A DNA stretch of 64,000 nucleotides, taken from assembly GCF_011455875.1 (NCBI RefSeq), contig NZ_CP015031.1:911405-975404 (forward strand), read 5' to 3'. Source of the DNA: Basfia succiniciproducens (GTDB taxonomy: Bacteria > Pseudomonadota > Gammaproteobacteria > Enterobacterales > Pasteurellaceae). The position numbers and the translations under genes are program-made. Position 1 is the stretch's first letter. The number at the start of each line of letters is the position of its first letter. Below the pieces are notes generated by a model. The model saw only the letters and a program-made list of their open reading frames with translations. It had not been told where the DNA came from and made no database searches. Shown here one piece after another: positions 44,982 to 54,906 of the stretch.

Positions 44982-45473
44982 TTATAGACAGTTTTTCTCG
45001 CCGCGAGACAAACTGATTAAGCCCGAACGTACAATCTCAATAATTGTAGTCTCTTCTTTTACCGCGCTAACAAAGGCGTTTAATTTGTCCTTTGTACCGG
45101 CTAATTGAATCGTATAGGATTTGGTTGTTACATCTACAATCTGACCGCGGAAAATATCCGTTAAACGTTTAATTTCATCACGGGTCGAACCGGTAGCGCG
45201 CAATTTCAATAACATGACTTCACGCTCAACATGTTCGCAATCACTTAAATTAATGACTTTAAACACATCCACCAATTTGTGTAATTGTTTTTCGATTTGC
45301 TCCAATATCGCTTCATCTCCCGAGGCTTCGATAGTCATACGTGACAAAGTCGGATCATCGGTCGGCGCTACGGTTAAACTTTCGATATTGAATGCACGTT
45401 GAGAAAATAAAGCAACCACACGAGATAATGCACCCGATTCATTTTCTAGTAATACTGATAAAATTCTACGCAT
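44982..45473 (-). CDS. ilvH: Acetolactate synthase small (regulatory) subunit
   Basis: 163 aa. N-terminal ACT domain (about 1-75): RRILSVLLENESGALSRVVALFSQRAFNIESLTVAPT, the valine-binding regulator of the large subunit; C-terminal ferredoxin-like domain (about 85-160) with RGQIVDVTTKSYTIQLAG. Length matches E. coli IlvH (163). Its ribosome site GGAG lies within the end of ilvI, one base between the genes. Confidence 0.97.
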   Translation of the reverse strand: MRRILSVLLENESGALSRVVALFSQRAFNIESLTVAPTDDPTLSRMTIEASGDEAILEQIEKQLHKLVDVFKVINLSDCEHVEREVMLLKLRATGSTRDEIKRLTDIFRGQIVDVTTKSYTIQLAGTKDKLNAFVSAVKEETTIIEIVRSGLISLSRGEKNCL

Positions 45474-45474
45474 A

Positions 45475-47193
45475 TTATTTCTCCGCTGGTTTACCTAAAA
45501 GCATTTCATTCATTCCGCCGCCTGTAATTTGCATCGGATATACATTTTCCGTGGCATCCACAAGTACATCGACAAACACTAATTTATCTTTAACCGCAAA
45601 GGCTTGAGTCAGTTTTTCCTCTAACTCGTCTGCCGTATTGATTTGAATCCCTACATGACCGTAAGCTTCCGCCAATTTGGCAAAATCAGGTAACGAATTC
45701 ATATAAACCTGTGAATGACGGCCCGAATAAATCAAATCCTGCCATTGTTTTACCATGCCTAAGAAGCGATTGTTCAGACTTACAATCACAATCGGCGTAC
45801 CATATTGTTTTGCGGTTGAAAGCTCTTGAATATTCATTTGAATACTACCGTCACCGGTAATACACACAACCCGGCTGTCCGGATGGGCGAATTTCGTCCC
45901 GATCGCCGCCGGCAAACCGAATCCCATTGTACCTGCGCCGCCGGAATTGATCCAATGACGAGGCTTATCAAACGGATAATGCAATGCGGCAAACATTTGG
46001 TGCTGGCCTACATCGGAAGCAATATAAGCCTCACCTTTGGTTAAACGATAAATCGCTTCAACCACGGCTTGCGGTTTAATCGCTTGAGAAGTGCGGTCGA
46101 ATTCCAGACATTTTTTCGCCTTCCATTCATCAATTTGTTTCCACCATTCCGTTAAATCCGATTGTGATTTTGATAAATTGTCATCTTCCAGTAAAGATAA
46201 AAATTCGGTTAATACATTATCCACGCTACCTACAATCGGAATATCCGCCGCGATATTTTTAGAAATGGATGTCGGGTCGATATCCACGTGGATCACTTTT
46301 GCATGCGGACAATATTTCTCTACATTATTGGTGGTACGGTCGTCAAAACGTACGCCGATACCTAAAATTAAATCCGCATTGTGCATTGCCATGTTGGCTT
46401 GGTAAGTTCCGTGCATACCCAGCATACCGAGGAATTGTTTATCCGTGCCGGGATAACCGCCCAACCCCATTAATGAGGAAGTCACCGGCAAATTAAGCAA
46501 CTGGGCAAATTGGGTTAATTTTTCGCTGCTGTTGCCGATAATTACACCGCCGCCGATAAATAATACCGGTTTTTTCGCCACCAATAACGCTTTCAACGCT
46601 TTTTTGATTTGGCCTTTGTGTCCTTGTACATTCGGGTTATAAGAACGCAAGCTTACTTCTTTCGGATATTCGTAAGTATATTTATTGGCAGGGTTGACCA
46701 CATCTTTCGGAATATCAATAACTACCGGACCCGGGCGACCGGAAGACGCAATATAAAACGCTTTTTTAATGGTTTCCGGAATATCTTCCGCACGTTTAAC
46801 CATAAAACTGTGTTTAACAACCGGACGGGTTAAGCCGATAGTGTCACATTCCTGGAAAGCATCGGTACCGATTAAATTGGAACGCACCTGACCGGTAATA
46901 ATAACGAGAGGCACCGAATCGGTATAAGCGGTTAAAATACCTGTTACCGCGTTAGTTGAACCCGGGCCTGAAGTCACTAATACGCACCCCACCTCACCGG
47001 TTGAACGGGCGTAACCGTCCGCCATGTGCACCGCGGCTTGTTCATGACGAACCAGTACGTGTTCGATTCCGCCTAAAGTATGAATCGCGTCATAAATGTC
47101 TAAAACCGAACCGCCCGGATAGCCGAACAAATATTTAACGCCTTGATCACGCAATGACTGCACAACCATTTCCGCACCAGATAATTTTTTCAT
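45475..47193 (-). CDS. ilvI: Acetolactate synthase large (catalytic) subunit
   Basis: 572 aa, first common step of branched-chain amino acid synthesis; ThDP, FAD and Mg2+ dependent. ThDP Glu region [15 protein letters not shown] and [18 protein letters not shown] region [15 protein letters not shown], ThDP motif [16 protein letters not shown] start at the ATG at 47193 (AGAGG upstream); the GTG at 47199 is part of the ribosome-site region. Resembles AHAS III (ilvI) by pairing with ilvH. Uptake signal at 46089. Confidence 0.96.
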   Translation of the reverse strand: MKKLSGAEMVVQSLRDQGVKYLFGYPGGSVLDIYDAIHTLGGIEHVLVRHEQAAVHMADGYARSTGEVGCVLVTSGPGSTNAVTGILTAYTDSVPLVIITGQVRSNLIGTDAFQECDTIGLTRPVVKHSFMVKRAEDIPETIKKAFYIASSGRPGPVVIDIPKDVVNPANKYTYEYPKEVSLRSYNPNVQGHKGQIKKALKALLVAKKPVLFIGGGVIIGNSSEKLTQFAQLLNLPVTSSLMGLGGYPGTDKQFLGMLGMHGTYQANMAMHNADLILGIGVRFDDRTTNNVEKYCPHAKVIHVDIDPTSISKNIAADIPIVGSVDNVLTEFLSLLEDDNLSKSQSDLTEWWKQIDEWKAKKCLEFDRTSQAIKPQAVVEAIYRLTKGEAYIASDVGQHQMFAALHYPFDKPRHWINSGGAGTMGFGLPAAIGTKFAHPDSRVVCITGDGSIQMNIQELSTAKQYGTPIVIVSLNNRFLGMVKQWQDLIYSGRHSQVYMNSLPDFAKLAEAYGHVGIQINTADELEEKLTQAFAVKDKLVFVDVLVDATENVYPMQITGGGMNEMLLGKPAEK

Positions 47194-47259
47194 TTTCACC
47201 TCTCAAATACCCATAGAAGGAAGTTGATTACTATGGATAAATTACTTATCAATGGAAAC

Positions 47260-47287
47260 AGTTTACCGATCCGAAACGGATTGTCTA
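47260..47287 (-). promoter_or_regulatory. Candidate ilvIH promoter with palindrome in the spacer
   Basis: -35 TAGACA (47282-47287), 16-base spacer, -10 TAAACT (47260-47265). The spacer contains ATCCG-TTT-CGGAT (47269-47281), an operator-like inverted repeat. No leader peptide rich in branched-chain residues is seen between here and ilvI. Confidence 0.4.
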
Positions 47288-47384
47288 TCAATTTTTACTT
47301 AAATTACATCAATAAAAACAGAATAAAATTCTAATTTAATTAAAATTTTAGAATTTTATAAATTAAAAATAATAAAATATAAAA

Positions 47385-47413
47385 AAAATGCGACTTTATG
47401 TCGCATTTTATAA
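47385..47413. terminator. Terminator of the NhaC-family gene
   Basis: Stem AAATGCGAC / GTCGCATTT with a small loop and T runs on both strands; about 50 bases past the stop of the minus-strand transporter. Confidence 0.88.
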
Positions 47414-47462
47414 AATATACAAAATTAAATTTTTATTTAAATTTATGACTAAGATCACGCTT

Positions 47463-49001
47463 TTAACGTTTTTTAGTGATGAAAATCAGCAAAAATAACG
47501 CCATGCCCGTAGTGATAAAGCCAAATAATGGTGTTTCAGTAAAACCGACCACTAAATAACCCAGAATTGTGGCCGTGGCAACAAGTAAGGCATAAGGTAA
47601 TTGTGTCGTTACATGATCCATATGATTACATTTTGCCCCGGTCGACGACAAAATGGTGGTATCCGATACCGGAGAACAATGGTCTCCGCACACGGCTCCC
47701 GCCATTACGGCAGATAAACAAGGCAATAGTAATTCCGGAGCGGCATTAACCGCAATTGCCGCCGCTATCGGCAACATAATACCGAAGGTTCCCCAGCTGG
47801 TACCGGTGGAAAATGCCATCGCAGCGCCTAAAACAAATAATAAAGCCGGCAATAATGCGGGCGTTAAGTTGCCTGAAATCAAACTTGATAAATATTTACC
47901 GGTCTGCATATCGCCGACCACTTTGTTGATTGTCCAGGCAAAACATAAGATCAAAATTGCGCCTACCATAGATTTCATGCCTGCGATAACCGCTTTGGCA
48001 TAATTGCCGGAAGATAATTTTTTTGCCAATACAATCAAAATTGTGGAAATAAGAACCGCAGTCATACCACCGACAACTAAAGAAATTCCGACGGTTGTAT
48101 TCTCAAAAGCGCCTAATACGCTGAATTCTTTACCGTCAGCCAATAGTGCCTGATTACCGGTATGCATCATCATTGTAACAGTGCCGATAATCAATCCCAC
48201 AATCGGCAATACGAGATTTCTAACCTGCCCCTGAACTGCCGAATTAGTTTCTTGCACATTGTTGGCTTGTTCCATAGCTAATTTTTCATGATGCGCCATA
48301 GGCCCGATATCAAATGAAAAATAAGCGACGATAAACACCATAACAATAGAAAAAATCGCATAGAAATTCATCGCACTCATGGTCATAAAAGCGCCAATCG
48401 GCGTATAACCGGTAATAGAATGTTCGGCTAATAATCCCGCAACTAAAGTAATAATATAAGCCCCCCAGCTTGAAACGGGCATTAAAACGCACATCGGTGC
48501 CGCCGTGGAATCAAGAATATAGGCTAATTTCGGGCGGGATACATGGAATTTATCGGTAACGGGGCGTGCAATCGCACCTACCGCAAGGCTGTGGAAATAA
48601 TCGTCAATAAAGGTAATAAAGACTAAACACGCCGCCATAATTTTAGCGCCCCGACGGCCTTTAATACGTTTTTGCGCCCATTCCGCAAATGCCTGATTAC
48701 TACCGGAAACACTTAAAAGTGCGGTTAAAATTCCCAGCAATAATAAAAAAACAAGAATATTTACATTATTATCATTTAATACGAAATGGTTTTCTTCATC
48801 AAAATTAAAAATTAATGAAGTCACACTGTCAAATAAATAACTAACCCCTTGTGCGAGACTTCCGTTAGATAACATTAATGAACCGACAATGATCCCGACA
48901 CTTAACGAAAGCAATACTTTACGAGTAAAAATCGCTAATGTGAGGGCTAAAATCGGTGGTAGAATTGACCAAAGAGAAGTCGAAAAATCTGCAAGTTGCA
49001 T
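47463..49001 (-). CDS. lysW: NhaC-family transporter, probable lysine transporter under a lysine riboswitch
   Basis: 512 aa, about 11-12 helices. Na+/H+ antiporter NhaC superfamily: ITFIDDYFHSLAVGAIARPVTDKFHVSR, STAAPMCVLMPVSSWGAYI, FSTGTSWGTFGIMLPIA, VCGDHCSPVSDTTILSSTGAKCNHMDHV. Annotation as a sodium/proton antiporter is the default, but a lysine riboswitch in its leader argues for lysine uptake, as proposed for the NhaC-type LysW group from comparative genomics. Uptake signal at 48717. Monocistronic. Confidence 0.88.
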   Translation of the reverse strand: MQLADFSTSLWSILPPILALTLAIFTRKVLLSLSVGIIVGSLMLSNGSLAQGVSYLFDSVTSLIFNFDEENHFVLNDNNVNILVFLLLLGILTALLSVSGSNQAFAEWAQKRIKGRRGAKIMAACLVFITFIDDYFHSLAVGAIARPVTDKFHVSRPKLAYILDSTAAPMCVLMPVSSWGAYIITLVAGLLAEHSITGYTPIGAFMTMSAMNFYAIFSIVMVFIVAYFSFDIGPMAHHEKLAMEQANNVQETNSAVQGQVRNLVLPIVGLIIGTVTMMMHTGNQALLADGKEFSVLGAFENTTVGISLVVGGMTAVLISTILIVLAKKLSSGNYAKAVIAGMKSMVGAILILCFAWTINKVVGDMQTGKYLSSLISGNLTPALLPALLFVLGAAMAFSTGTSWGTFGIMLPIAAAIAVNAAPELLLPCLSAVMAGAVCGDHCSPVSDTTILSSTGAKCNHMDHVTTQLPYALLVATATILGYLVVGFTETPLFGFITTGMALFLLIFITKKR

Positions 49002-49004
49002 TGG

Positions 49005-49072
49005 TTTACCTAAAATAATATTTATTAGGAAGAGCTACTTAGATTAAATAATCAATGATTAAGGCAGGTAAA
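49005..49072 (-). promoter_or_regulatory. Expression platform: ribosome-site sequestering hairpin
   Basis: The ribosome site AGGTAAA (minus strand, 49005-49011), seven bases before the ATG, is perfectly complementary to TTTACCT (49066-49072) just 3' of the lysine aptamer. Between them lies GTAGCTC (49032-49038), which can pair with the aptamer's 3' P1 strand. This suggests translational control. Confidence 0.6.
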
Positions 49073-49089
49073 ATACAGAAAGAAACCGA

Positions 49090-49266
49090 CCCACGAGTAG
49101 CGCTCCATAGTTAATCAAAAATGACTATGGCAGTAACGTTCCTTTCGGTGACGTTACCAACCAGTTAAGATGACGCTTAACTGATTTCGGCAAATATTCC
49201 TTTCAATTTCCTTCATTGTTATCCACTCTGGAAAAATACTTATAATATTCGCACCTCTACATGTGT
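49090..49266 (-). ncRNA. Lysine riboswitch (L box)
   Basis: Minus-strand core elements in order: P1 5' GTAG then AGGTGCG (49250-49260 on the plus strand); TGCCGAA; hairpin CAGTTAAG/CTTAACTG; hairpin GTAACGT/ACGTTAC; hairpin CCATAGT/ACTATGG; and the 3' closing GGAGCGCTAC (49097-49106). This is the known lysine aptamer pattern (AGAGGNGC ... GCCGAAG ... GGAGNGCTA). It controls the NhaC-family gene that follows. Confidence 0.93.
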
Positions 49267-49277
49267 AGGGACTGTAA

Positions 49278-49306
49278 AGATTACAATAAGACAATGAAAT
49301 TGCCAA
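49278..49306 (-). promoter_or_regulatory. Candidate promoter of the riboswitch transcript
   Basis: -35 TTGGCA (49301-49306), 17-base spacer, weak -10 TAATCT (49278-49283), placing the start just before the aptamer. From here to 49546 the DNA is very AT-rich and must also hold the hns promoter, which I cannot place firmly. Confidence 0.45.
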
Positions 49307-49546
49307 GAATAATTAGCTAATAAAATGTAGATTCCGTTTATCTTTGTTTATTATTTGAGCTATAACCTGTTTTTTAACGAGTAATAGATCTTATTATTTC
49401 ACGAGTAATTTATTATAAATAATAAAGTCCGTGTACTAGCTCTAATTAATTTTACATTTACGATTTTTTTAATTTCCTATATATTATAGAACCTGGCTAA
49501 TTTAGCTTCATATTTTTTAATTAAATAACATTTAAGGATAATAAAA

Positions 49547-49951
49547 ATGAATGAAGTCATTAAAACATTAAATAATCTGCGTCGTTTACGTTCTATGGCA
49601 AAAGAATTATCCATAGAACAATTAGAAAACATAATTGAAAAGTTTCAACTTGTTATAGAGGAAAAAAAAGCGGAAGAATTAGAAATTAAACGCTTAGAAG
49701 AAGAACGTAAAAATCGTCTTGAAAAATATCGCGAATTATTAAAAGAAGACGGTATTACCGCAGACGAATTAGCACAAATCCTTGCCGGGAAAAACAATAC
49801 CGTGAAAGCAAAAAGAGCGCCGTTATCCGCCAAATACAAATATATCAATGAAAACGGCGAACAAAAAACCTGGACCGGTCAAGGGCGTATGCCAAAAGCA
49901 ATTCAACTTCAATTAAATGCAGGTAAAAGTTTATCTGATTTTGCTATTTAA
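49547..49951 (+). CDS. hns: H-NS family nucleoid protein
   Basis: 134 aa. N-terminal coiled-coil dimerisation region (about 1-60, heptads of Leu/Ile with Glu/Lys), flexible linker (about 85-100), and the C-terminal DNA-binding domain KYKYINENGEQKTWTGQGRMPKAIQ with the TWTGQGRMP hook for AT-rich minor grooves. Silences AT-rich and acquired DNA. Ribosome site AAGGA. Followed after 29 bases by purU. Long AT-rich upstream region fits autoregulation (inference). Confidence 0.95.
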   Translation: MNEVIKTLNNLRRLRSMAKELSIEQLENIIEKFQLVIEEKKAEELEIKRLEEERKNRLEKYRELLKEDGITADELAQILAGKNNTVKAKRAPLSAKYKYINENGEQKTWTGQGRMPKAIQLQLNAGKSLSDFAI

Positions 49952-49980
49952 TTTATTAACTTTGCCGTAAACACACCAAT

Positions 49981-50820
49981 ATGATCGAAAAGAAAATTCT
50001 CCTTACCGATTGCCCTGACGATAAAGGATTAATCGCTAAAATTACAAACATTTGTTATAAACACCAACTTAATATTCTGCATAATAATGAATTTGTAGAT
50101 TTTGAAACAAAACATTTTTTTATGCGTAGTGAATTAGAAGGTATTTTTAATGAAGCGACATTACGTGCCGATTTAGAATTCAGTCTTCCCGAAGGCGCTA
50201 ATTTCCGCTTAATTGATGCACAAAAAAGAAAACGGGTCGTTATTCTGGTAACAAAAGAAGCCCATTGTATCGGCGATATTTTGATGAAAAACTATTACGG
50301 CGGCCTGGATGTAGAAATTGCGGCGGTGGTCGGTAATCATGAGACTTTAAAAGAATTGGTCGAACGTTTCGATATCCCGTTCCATTGCGTGAGCCACGAA
50401 GGCTTGACCCGAGTGGAACATGACAAGCTATTAGCGGAAAAAATTGATGAATACGCACCGGACTTTATCGTTTTAGCAAAATATATGCGTGTATTAAACC
50501 CTGACTTTGTTGCCCGCTATCCAAATCGCGTAGTGAATATTCACCATTCGTTTTTGCCTGCATTCATCGGCGCCAAACCTTATCAGCAAGCCTATGAACG
50601 CGGTGTAAAAATTATCGGCGCTACCGCCCATTTTATTAATAATGAATTGGACCAAGGCCCGATTATTATGCAAAACGTCATTAATATCGATCACACCTAT
50701 TCCGCAGATGCGATGATGAAAGCCGGACGCGACGTAGAAAAAACCGTACTGAGCCGAGCGCTGGACTTGGTTTTACATGATCGTGTTTTCGTCTATAAAA
50801 ATAAAACTATCGTACTGTAA
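49981..50820 (+). CDS. purU: Formyltetrahydrofolate deformylase
   Basis: 279 aa. Hydrolyses 10-formyl-THF to formate and THF, balancing the one-carbon pool. N-terminal ACT domain (about 5-75, LLTDCPDDKGLIAKITNICYKHQLNILHN), C-terminal formyltransferase domain with the catalytic set Asn-His-Asp: VVNIHHSFLPAFIGAKPY and ATAHFINNELDQGPII. It may be cotranscribed with hns (29-base gap) but no strong ribosome site is seen. Confidence 0.96.
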   Translation: MIEKKILLTDCPDDKGLIAKITNICYKHQLNILHNNEFVDFETKHFFMRSELEGIFNEATLRADLEFSLPEGANFRLIDAQKRKRVVILVTKEAHCIGDILMKNYYGGLDVEIAAVVGNHETLKELVERFDIPFHCVSHEGLTRVEHDKLLAEKIDEYAPDFIVLAKYMRVLNPDFVARYPNRVVNIHHSFLPAFIGAKPYQQAYERGVKIIGATAHFINNELDQGPIIMQNVINIDHTYSADAMMKAGRDVEKTVLSRALDLVLHDRVFVYKNKTIVL

Positions 50821-50826
50821 AAAACA

Positions 50827-50860
50827 CAAAAAAAGTGAGCTTAAAAACTCACTTTTTTAT
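50827..50860. terminator. Bidirectional terminator, purU/hemA
   Basis: Stem AAAAAAGTGAG / CTCACTTTTTT with an 8-base loop. The stem resembles an uptake signal (AAGTGAG) but is not one. Confidence 0.9.
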
Positions 50861-50863
50861 TTT

Positions 50864-52198
50864 CTATTTCTGCGGATTCCGCTCTTTTTTATCCGCAATG
50901 CCTAAGGCCGATGAAAAGCTGCGTAATCCTTGAATACTGCCCTGTTTCATCATGGTTTGCATAGCCTGAGTAGGCGAATGAATCAGTTTATTCATTAATT
51001 TATAGCTCAACTCCTGCAATACCGTTTCAGGATCTTCGTTTTGTCCGATAGCCTGCACCGCTTTTTCTAATAAATCTTGTCGAATTTGTTCCGCACTTTC
51101 ACGATAGGTACGGATTAAATTAGAAAACTGATGAACCTTCATCCACTCAAAGAAATCCGACGCTTCCGCATCAATAATAGTCTCCGCTTCTTTTGAGGCC
51201 TTTTCCCGCTCGGAAAGATTACGCTGGATAATACTGTGCAAATCATCTACGGTATAATGATAAACGCCGTCCAGTTTTTCCACGCGTTCGTCCACATCAC
51301 GCGGCACAGCAATATCCACAATCAGCATCGGCGCATTACGGCGTTTTTGTTGAGCCTGTTTGACCATTTCAGCAGTAATTAAAACTATCGGGCTGCCCGT
51401 CGAGCTAATCACAATATCCGCCTGATTCAAACCATCCTGCAACTGTTGCAAAGACAACACCTGAATATATTTATTATGCTCTAATTTTTCAACCAATAAC
51501 TCGGCTCTTGCCAAAGTGCGGTTAGAAATCATCAATTTTTTCACACCGTGACGTAACAAATGGCGCGCCACCAATTCAATGGTTTCACCGGCACCGACGA
51601 GGAGAATATTGAGATCTTTCAGTCCTTCAAAAATCTGACGGGCCAAACTGCAAGCCGCATAGGCAACGGATACCGCGCTATTGCCGATATTCGTTTCAGT
51701 ACGTACGCGTTTTGCCACGGAAAAGGTTTTTTGAAACAGGCGAGAGAATTCGCTGGACATCGGCATATGCTGCGCCTGACAGTAATCTTCCGAGTATTGA
51801 TAGGCTTGCTTCACCTGACCGAGAATTTGCGGTTCGCCTAAAACTAAAGAGTCCAATCCGCAGGAAACCCGCATTAAATGGTTAACCGCACTTTGATTTT
51901 GTTTGATATATAAACAATTTCTTAATTCATCGACATCTAATTGATGCACATCGGCAAACCATTGAATACATTGTTCCAGCCAACGTTGATTTTCTTGATC
52001 AGTTTCAGGAGAAATATGTTTATTGTGCAAATAAATTTCAGTCCGATTACAGGTTGATAAAATAACCTCGCTTTGCGCCAATTCGGATTGAGCGATTTGT
52101 TGAAAGGCTAAATCCCGCTTTTCAGGAGAAAAAGCGACCTTTTCGCGCAATGCCACACTCGCTGTTTTATGGTTAATACCTAGAACTAAAATTGTCAT
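50864..52198 (-). CDS. hemA: Glutamyl-tRNA reductase
   Basis: 444 aa, first committed step of C5-pathway haem synthesis. [18 protein letters not shown] at the N-terminus, [10 protein letters not shown] with the catalytic Cys (about 50), [26 protein letters not shown]-binding [27 protein letters not shown]. Its presence shows the organism can make haem, unlike H. influenzae. Uptake signals at 51514 and 51885 (inverted). The gap to the next gene (52199-52394) holds no gene. Confidence 0.97.
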   Translation of the reverse strand: MTILVLGINHKTASVALREKVAFSPEKRDLAFQQIAQSELAQSEVILSTCNRTEIYLHNKHISPETDQENQRWLEQCIQWFADVHQLDVDELRNCLYIKQNQSAVNHLMRVSCGLDSLVLGEPQILGQVKQAYQYSEDYCQAQHMPMSSEFSRLFQKTFSVAKRVRTETNIGNSAVSVAYAACSLARQIFEGLKDLNILLVGAGETIELVARHLLRHGVKKLMISNRTLARAELLVEKLEHNKYIQVLSLQQLQDGLNQADIVISSTGSPIVLITAEMVKQAQQKRRNAPMLIVDIAVPRDVDERVEKLDGVYHYTVDDLHSIIQRNLSEREKASKEAETIIDAEASDFFEWMKVHQFSNLIRTYRESAEQIRQDLLEKAVQAIGQNEDPETVLQELSYKLMNKLIHSPTQAMQTMMKQGSIQGLRSFSSALGIADKKERNPQK

Positions 52199-52394
52199 GT
52201 AAGAAAATCACTCAACTTTATTTTGCCGATTAGCCGCCAACCGACAAAATGCCCGCATAAAAAATTTTTAAAATAAAAACCCTGTCATTTTAATCAATTA
52301 CAACAAGCCGGGCAAATGTAACTCATCTAAATTTTGACGAATACATCTTTCGGGTTATCCCTTGAGAACAAATTTTAAGCACAATAATAAAACC

Positions 52395-54023
52395 TTAATT
52401 TTTCTGCCGCATCGGTTTGCGTGAAAGATCTTTACTGTAAATCACTTCAGTGGGATTATGAATGTCGAATCCTTGTAACGTCGGATTTAAGTATACCGCT
52501 TTTGCATATTGAAAAATCGGCAAAAACAAATGTTCTTGGCGAGAAATAAGCAATACTTGCCGATAAAGCTCGTTTCGTTCCGGTTCAGAAATTGTCTGCT
52601 GCGCTTTTTCAAGCAGTTTATCCACCCTTTCCTGGCTGAATCCGGTTTTATTATCCGGATTTTTTGAATAAAGCAAATTTAAAAATGCCGAAGGATCATT
52701 ATAATCCGCACACCAACCCGAACGAATAATCTGAAAATCACCTTTTGCACGCTTTTCCTGCAACTGTGACCAATTCACAGGCTCCATTTTTACCGAAATC
52801 AAATCCGATTGAGACCAACTACGCGCAAGACGGTTTGCAATATTCGGGTGTATACCCTCCTGTTCATAAGTTAATTTAAATTGCAACGGATTCTTCTCTG
52901 AAAAATCAGCCTGTTGCAGAATTTGCTCCACTACCGTCGCTTGCCAGCTTTCATCCGATTCAAATTCCATATTACGCGGCACAAAATAACTGACGGCAAA
53001 ACCGGATAACCCGCTGTCCCGTACAATATTATGAGAAGAAATCATAGAATTTAGCGCATTTCTTACCGCAGTTTTTGCCAGATTCGGATCCTTTAAATTA
53101 AATTCATAAAAATACGTACATAATTTAGGGAAATTTACGACATTTTCCATTTTGATTTGACGAAAATCAGTGACTAAATCTACCTTTTTCACATCCGTAT
53201 TGTCGGCTAATTTTTGGTAATGCACCTGTGGAAAACTAACCTTTTCGGCATTCCAATAAAATTCATTTTTTACCAGCGAAATTGTATCCGCCTTTTGTCC
53301 TGTCAATTTATATGCGCCATTACTGATAAGCTCTCCCTTATTTGAATTTCCGCCGGAATAAGCCGGCAATAGTGCAATATGCGCCAGCATTTCAGGCAAA
53401 TAAGAGATGGGTTTATCAAGACTGATTTGTAGATGATATTCATCCTGCGCTTTAATGCCTAATTGAGAAATATCTGATTTGCCTTCCAAAATTTCTTGTG
53501 CCTGATCTATATGAATAAAGGCAAGATATTGTCGCAATGGTGAAGAAGATAAGGCTAATAACTTCCAGGCTTGAGCAAAATCCTCAGCGGTCACGGCCTC
53601 GCCGTTTGACCATTTGGCATCCTGACGTAAAGTAAAAATCCAGGTTTTGTTATCTTTGGTTTCCCAACTTTCCGCTACTGCCGGTTGAATATTGCCGTGA
53701 ATATCAAAAATAACCAAGCCTTCAAAAAGGTCTCGCATAAAATCCGCTTGTTCGCTTGATTTTATATCGCGAATATTCAGTACTAAATCCGAATATACTC
53801 CCCGGCTCAATATGTGTTGTTCCGGCACTGTTTCAGTCTGTATTTGCTTGGTTGATGTCATACTTTCTGCGGGCTGCTCGGAGACGGATTGTTTGGTATC
53901 GGAGAGCAAATCCTTAATTCGATCACACCCAACCGAACTCAAAAAACAGCAAAAAATGACCGCACTTTTTGCTACTAAAGAAAACTTTCCCGAAAATAAT
54001 GAAGATCTCATTTTATTACTCAT
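52395..54023 (-). CDS. OppA/DppA-type solute-binding lipoprotein
   Basis: 542 aa. Lipobox region FLSSVGC (Cys about residue 33), then the family-5 peptide-binding fold: LVLNIRDIKSSEQADFMRDLFEGLVIFD, AESWETKDNKTWIFTLRQDAKWSNGEAVTAEDF, SGWCADYNDPSAFLNLL near the C-terminus. Typical ligands are peptides. No permease or ATPase genes are adjacent, so it must share a transporter encoded elsewhere. Start could be 54023 or the ATG at 54011. Uptake signal at 53959 in the signal peptide region. Confidence 0.87.
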   Translation of the reverse strand: MSNKMRSSLFSGKFSLVAKSAVIFCCFLSSVGCDRIKDLLSDTKQSVSEQPAESMTSTKQIQTETVPEQHILSRGVYSDLVLNIRDIKSSEQADFMRDLFEGLVIFDIHGNIQPAVAESWETKDNKTWIFTLRQDAKWSNGEAVTAEDFAQAWKLLALSSSPLRQYLAFIHIDQAQEILEGKSDISQLGIKAQDEYHLQISLDKPISYLPEMLAHIALLPAYSGGNSNKGELISNGAYKLTGQKADTISLVKNEFYWNAEKVSFPQVHYQKLADNTDVKKVDLVTDFRQIKMENVVNFPKLCTYFYEFNLKDPNLAKTAVRNALNSMISSHNIVRDSGLSGFAVSYFVPRNMEFESDESWQATVVEQILQQADFSEKNPLQFKLTYEQEGIHPNIANRLARSWSQSDLISVKMEPVNWSQLQEKRAKGDFQIIRSGWCADYNDPSAFLNLLYSKNPDNKTGFSQERVDKLLEKAQQTISEPERNELYRQVLLISRQEHLFLPIFQYAKAVYLNPTLQGFDIHNPTEVIYSKDLSRKPMRQKN

Positions 54024-54089
54024 AACAAACCAAACAATAAAGGCTTTTGATATTACACCAAAAGCCTTTAAAGATCTTAAAAATTCTAA

Positions 54090-54551
54090 TTAAATTGCAG
54101 ATACGTTAAGTGTTGAACCGCCAACGATACGAACTCGAGCGCCGGCTTTCAAAGAAGCATCCGCTTTTTGAACAACAACGATTTCTTTACCGTCGTCTTT
54201 CTTAATTACAAGCTCTAACGCATCAACCTGGCTTACTTTTTCTTCGATTTTGCTACCTGCAACCGCACCGGCTATCGCACCGACTGCACTTGCCACCGCA
54301 CGGCCAGAACCGCCGCCGATAGTTGAGCCTGTAATGCCGCCTAACACGCCGCCGCCTACGGTTCCGATAACGCCTTGGTTATTAGCCTGGATTTTTACCG
54401 GACGAGCCGAAACAATCGTACCGTAACTGATTGAACGCGCTTCTTTCGATTGCGCACCGGTATAAACATCACCACTGTACACGTCAGTGTTCGCGCAACC
54501 GGTTAAACCTAAACTAACTAAAACTGCTAGTGCTAATGTCATTTTTTTCAT
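54090..54551 (-). CDS. slyB: SlyB/Pcp-type outer-membrane lipoprotein
   Basis: 153 aa. Lipobox LGLTGC (Cys about 19). Central glycine-zipper segment GVIGTVGGGVLGGITGSTIGGG..., a membrane-inserting hairpin, then a C-terminal domain KADASLKAGARVRIVGG. SlyB/Pcp family, PhoP-linked and envelope-stress related in enteric bacteria. Last of a three-gene cluster yecM - small lipoprotein - slyB. Confidence 0.92.
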   Translation of the reverse strand: MKKMTLALAVLVSLGLTGCANTDVYSGDVYTGAQSKEARSISYGTIVSARPVKIQANNQGVIGTVGGGVLGGITGSTIGGGSGRAVASAVGAIAGAVAGSKIEEKVSQVDALELVIKKDDGKEIVVVQKADASLKAGARVRIVGGSTLNVSAI

Positions 54552-54571
54552 AATTTTTAACCTTTAAAAAA

Positions 54572-54904
54572 TTAACGAATGATACCTGTTCTAGATAACC
54601 AAGATCTTGAAACCGATCTTGAAATATTTCGAATATTTTTTGTACCGTCTTCAGCTGTCGATACTCGAACGCAAGTGCCGACAGGCAAATCCGAATCATA
54701 AGGTTGAGTAATTACAAGATTTTCAACCTTGCCTTCCTTTCCGTCACAATTATTATAGCGAACGGTTAATTTAAGATTTGAACCTTCATATTGGCTAAAT
54801 AAAATCTCGCCGGCATAACCATCATCATATTGTTTTTGGCTGCCGGAACAAGCCGTTAACCCCAAACCGACTATCATAGCAATTGTCAGAGTAACTTTTT
54901 TCAT
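54572..54904 (-). CDS. Small lipoprotein, not recognised
   Basis: 110 aa from the ATG at 54904, two bases after the yecM stop; a GTG two codons earlier is the alternative. Signal peptide with lipobox GLTACS (Cys about 19) nearly the same as that of slyB next door (MKKVTLTIAMIVGLGLTAC versus MKKMTLALAVLVSLGLTGC). The mature part, about 90 residues, has two cysteines (NNCDGKEG and PVGTCVRV) that could form a disulfide, and ends basic. I do not recognise a domain. Shared context suggests an envelope role. Confidence 0.8.
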   Translation of the reverse strand: MKKVTLTIAMIVGLGLTACSGSQKQYDDGYAGEILFSQYEGSNLKLTVRYNNCDGKEGKVENLVITQPYDSDLPVGTCVRVSTAEDGTKNIRNISRSVSRSWLSRTGIIR

Positions 54905-54906
54905 AT

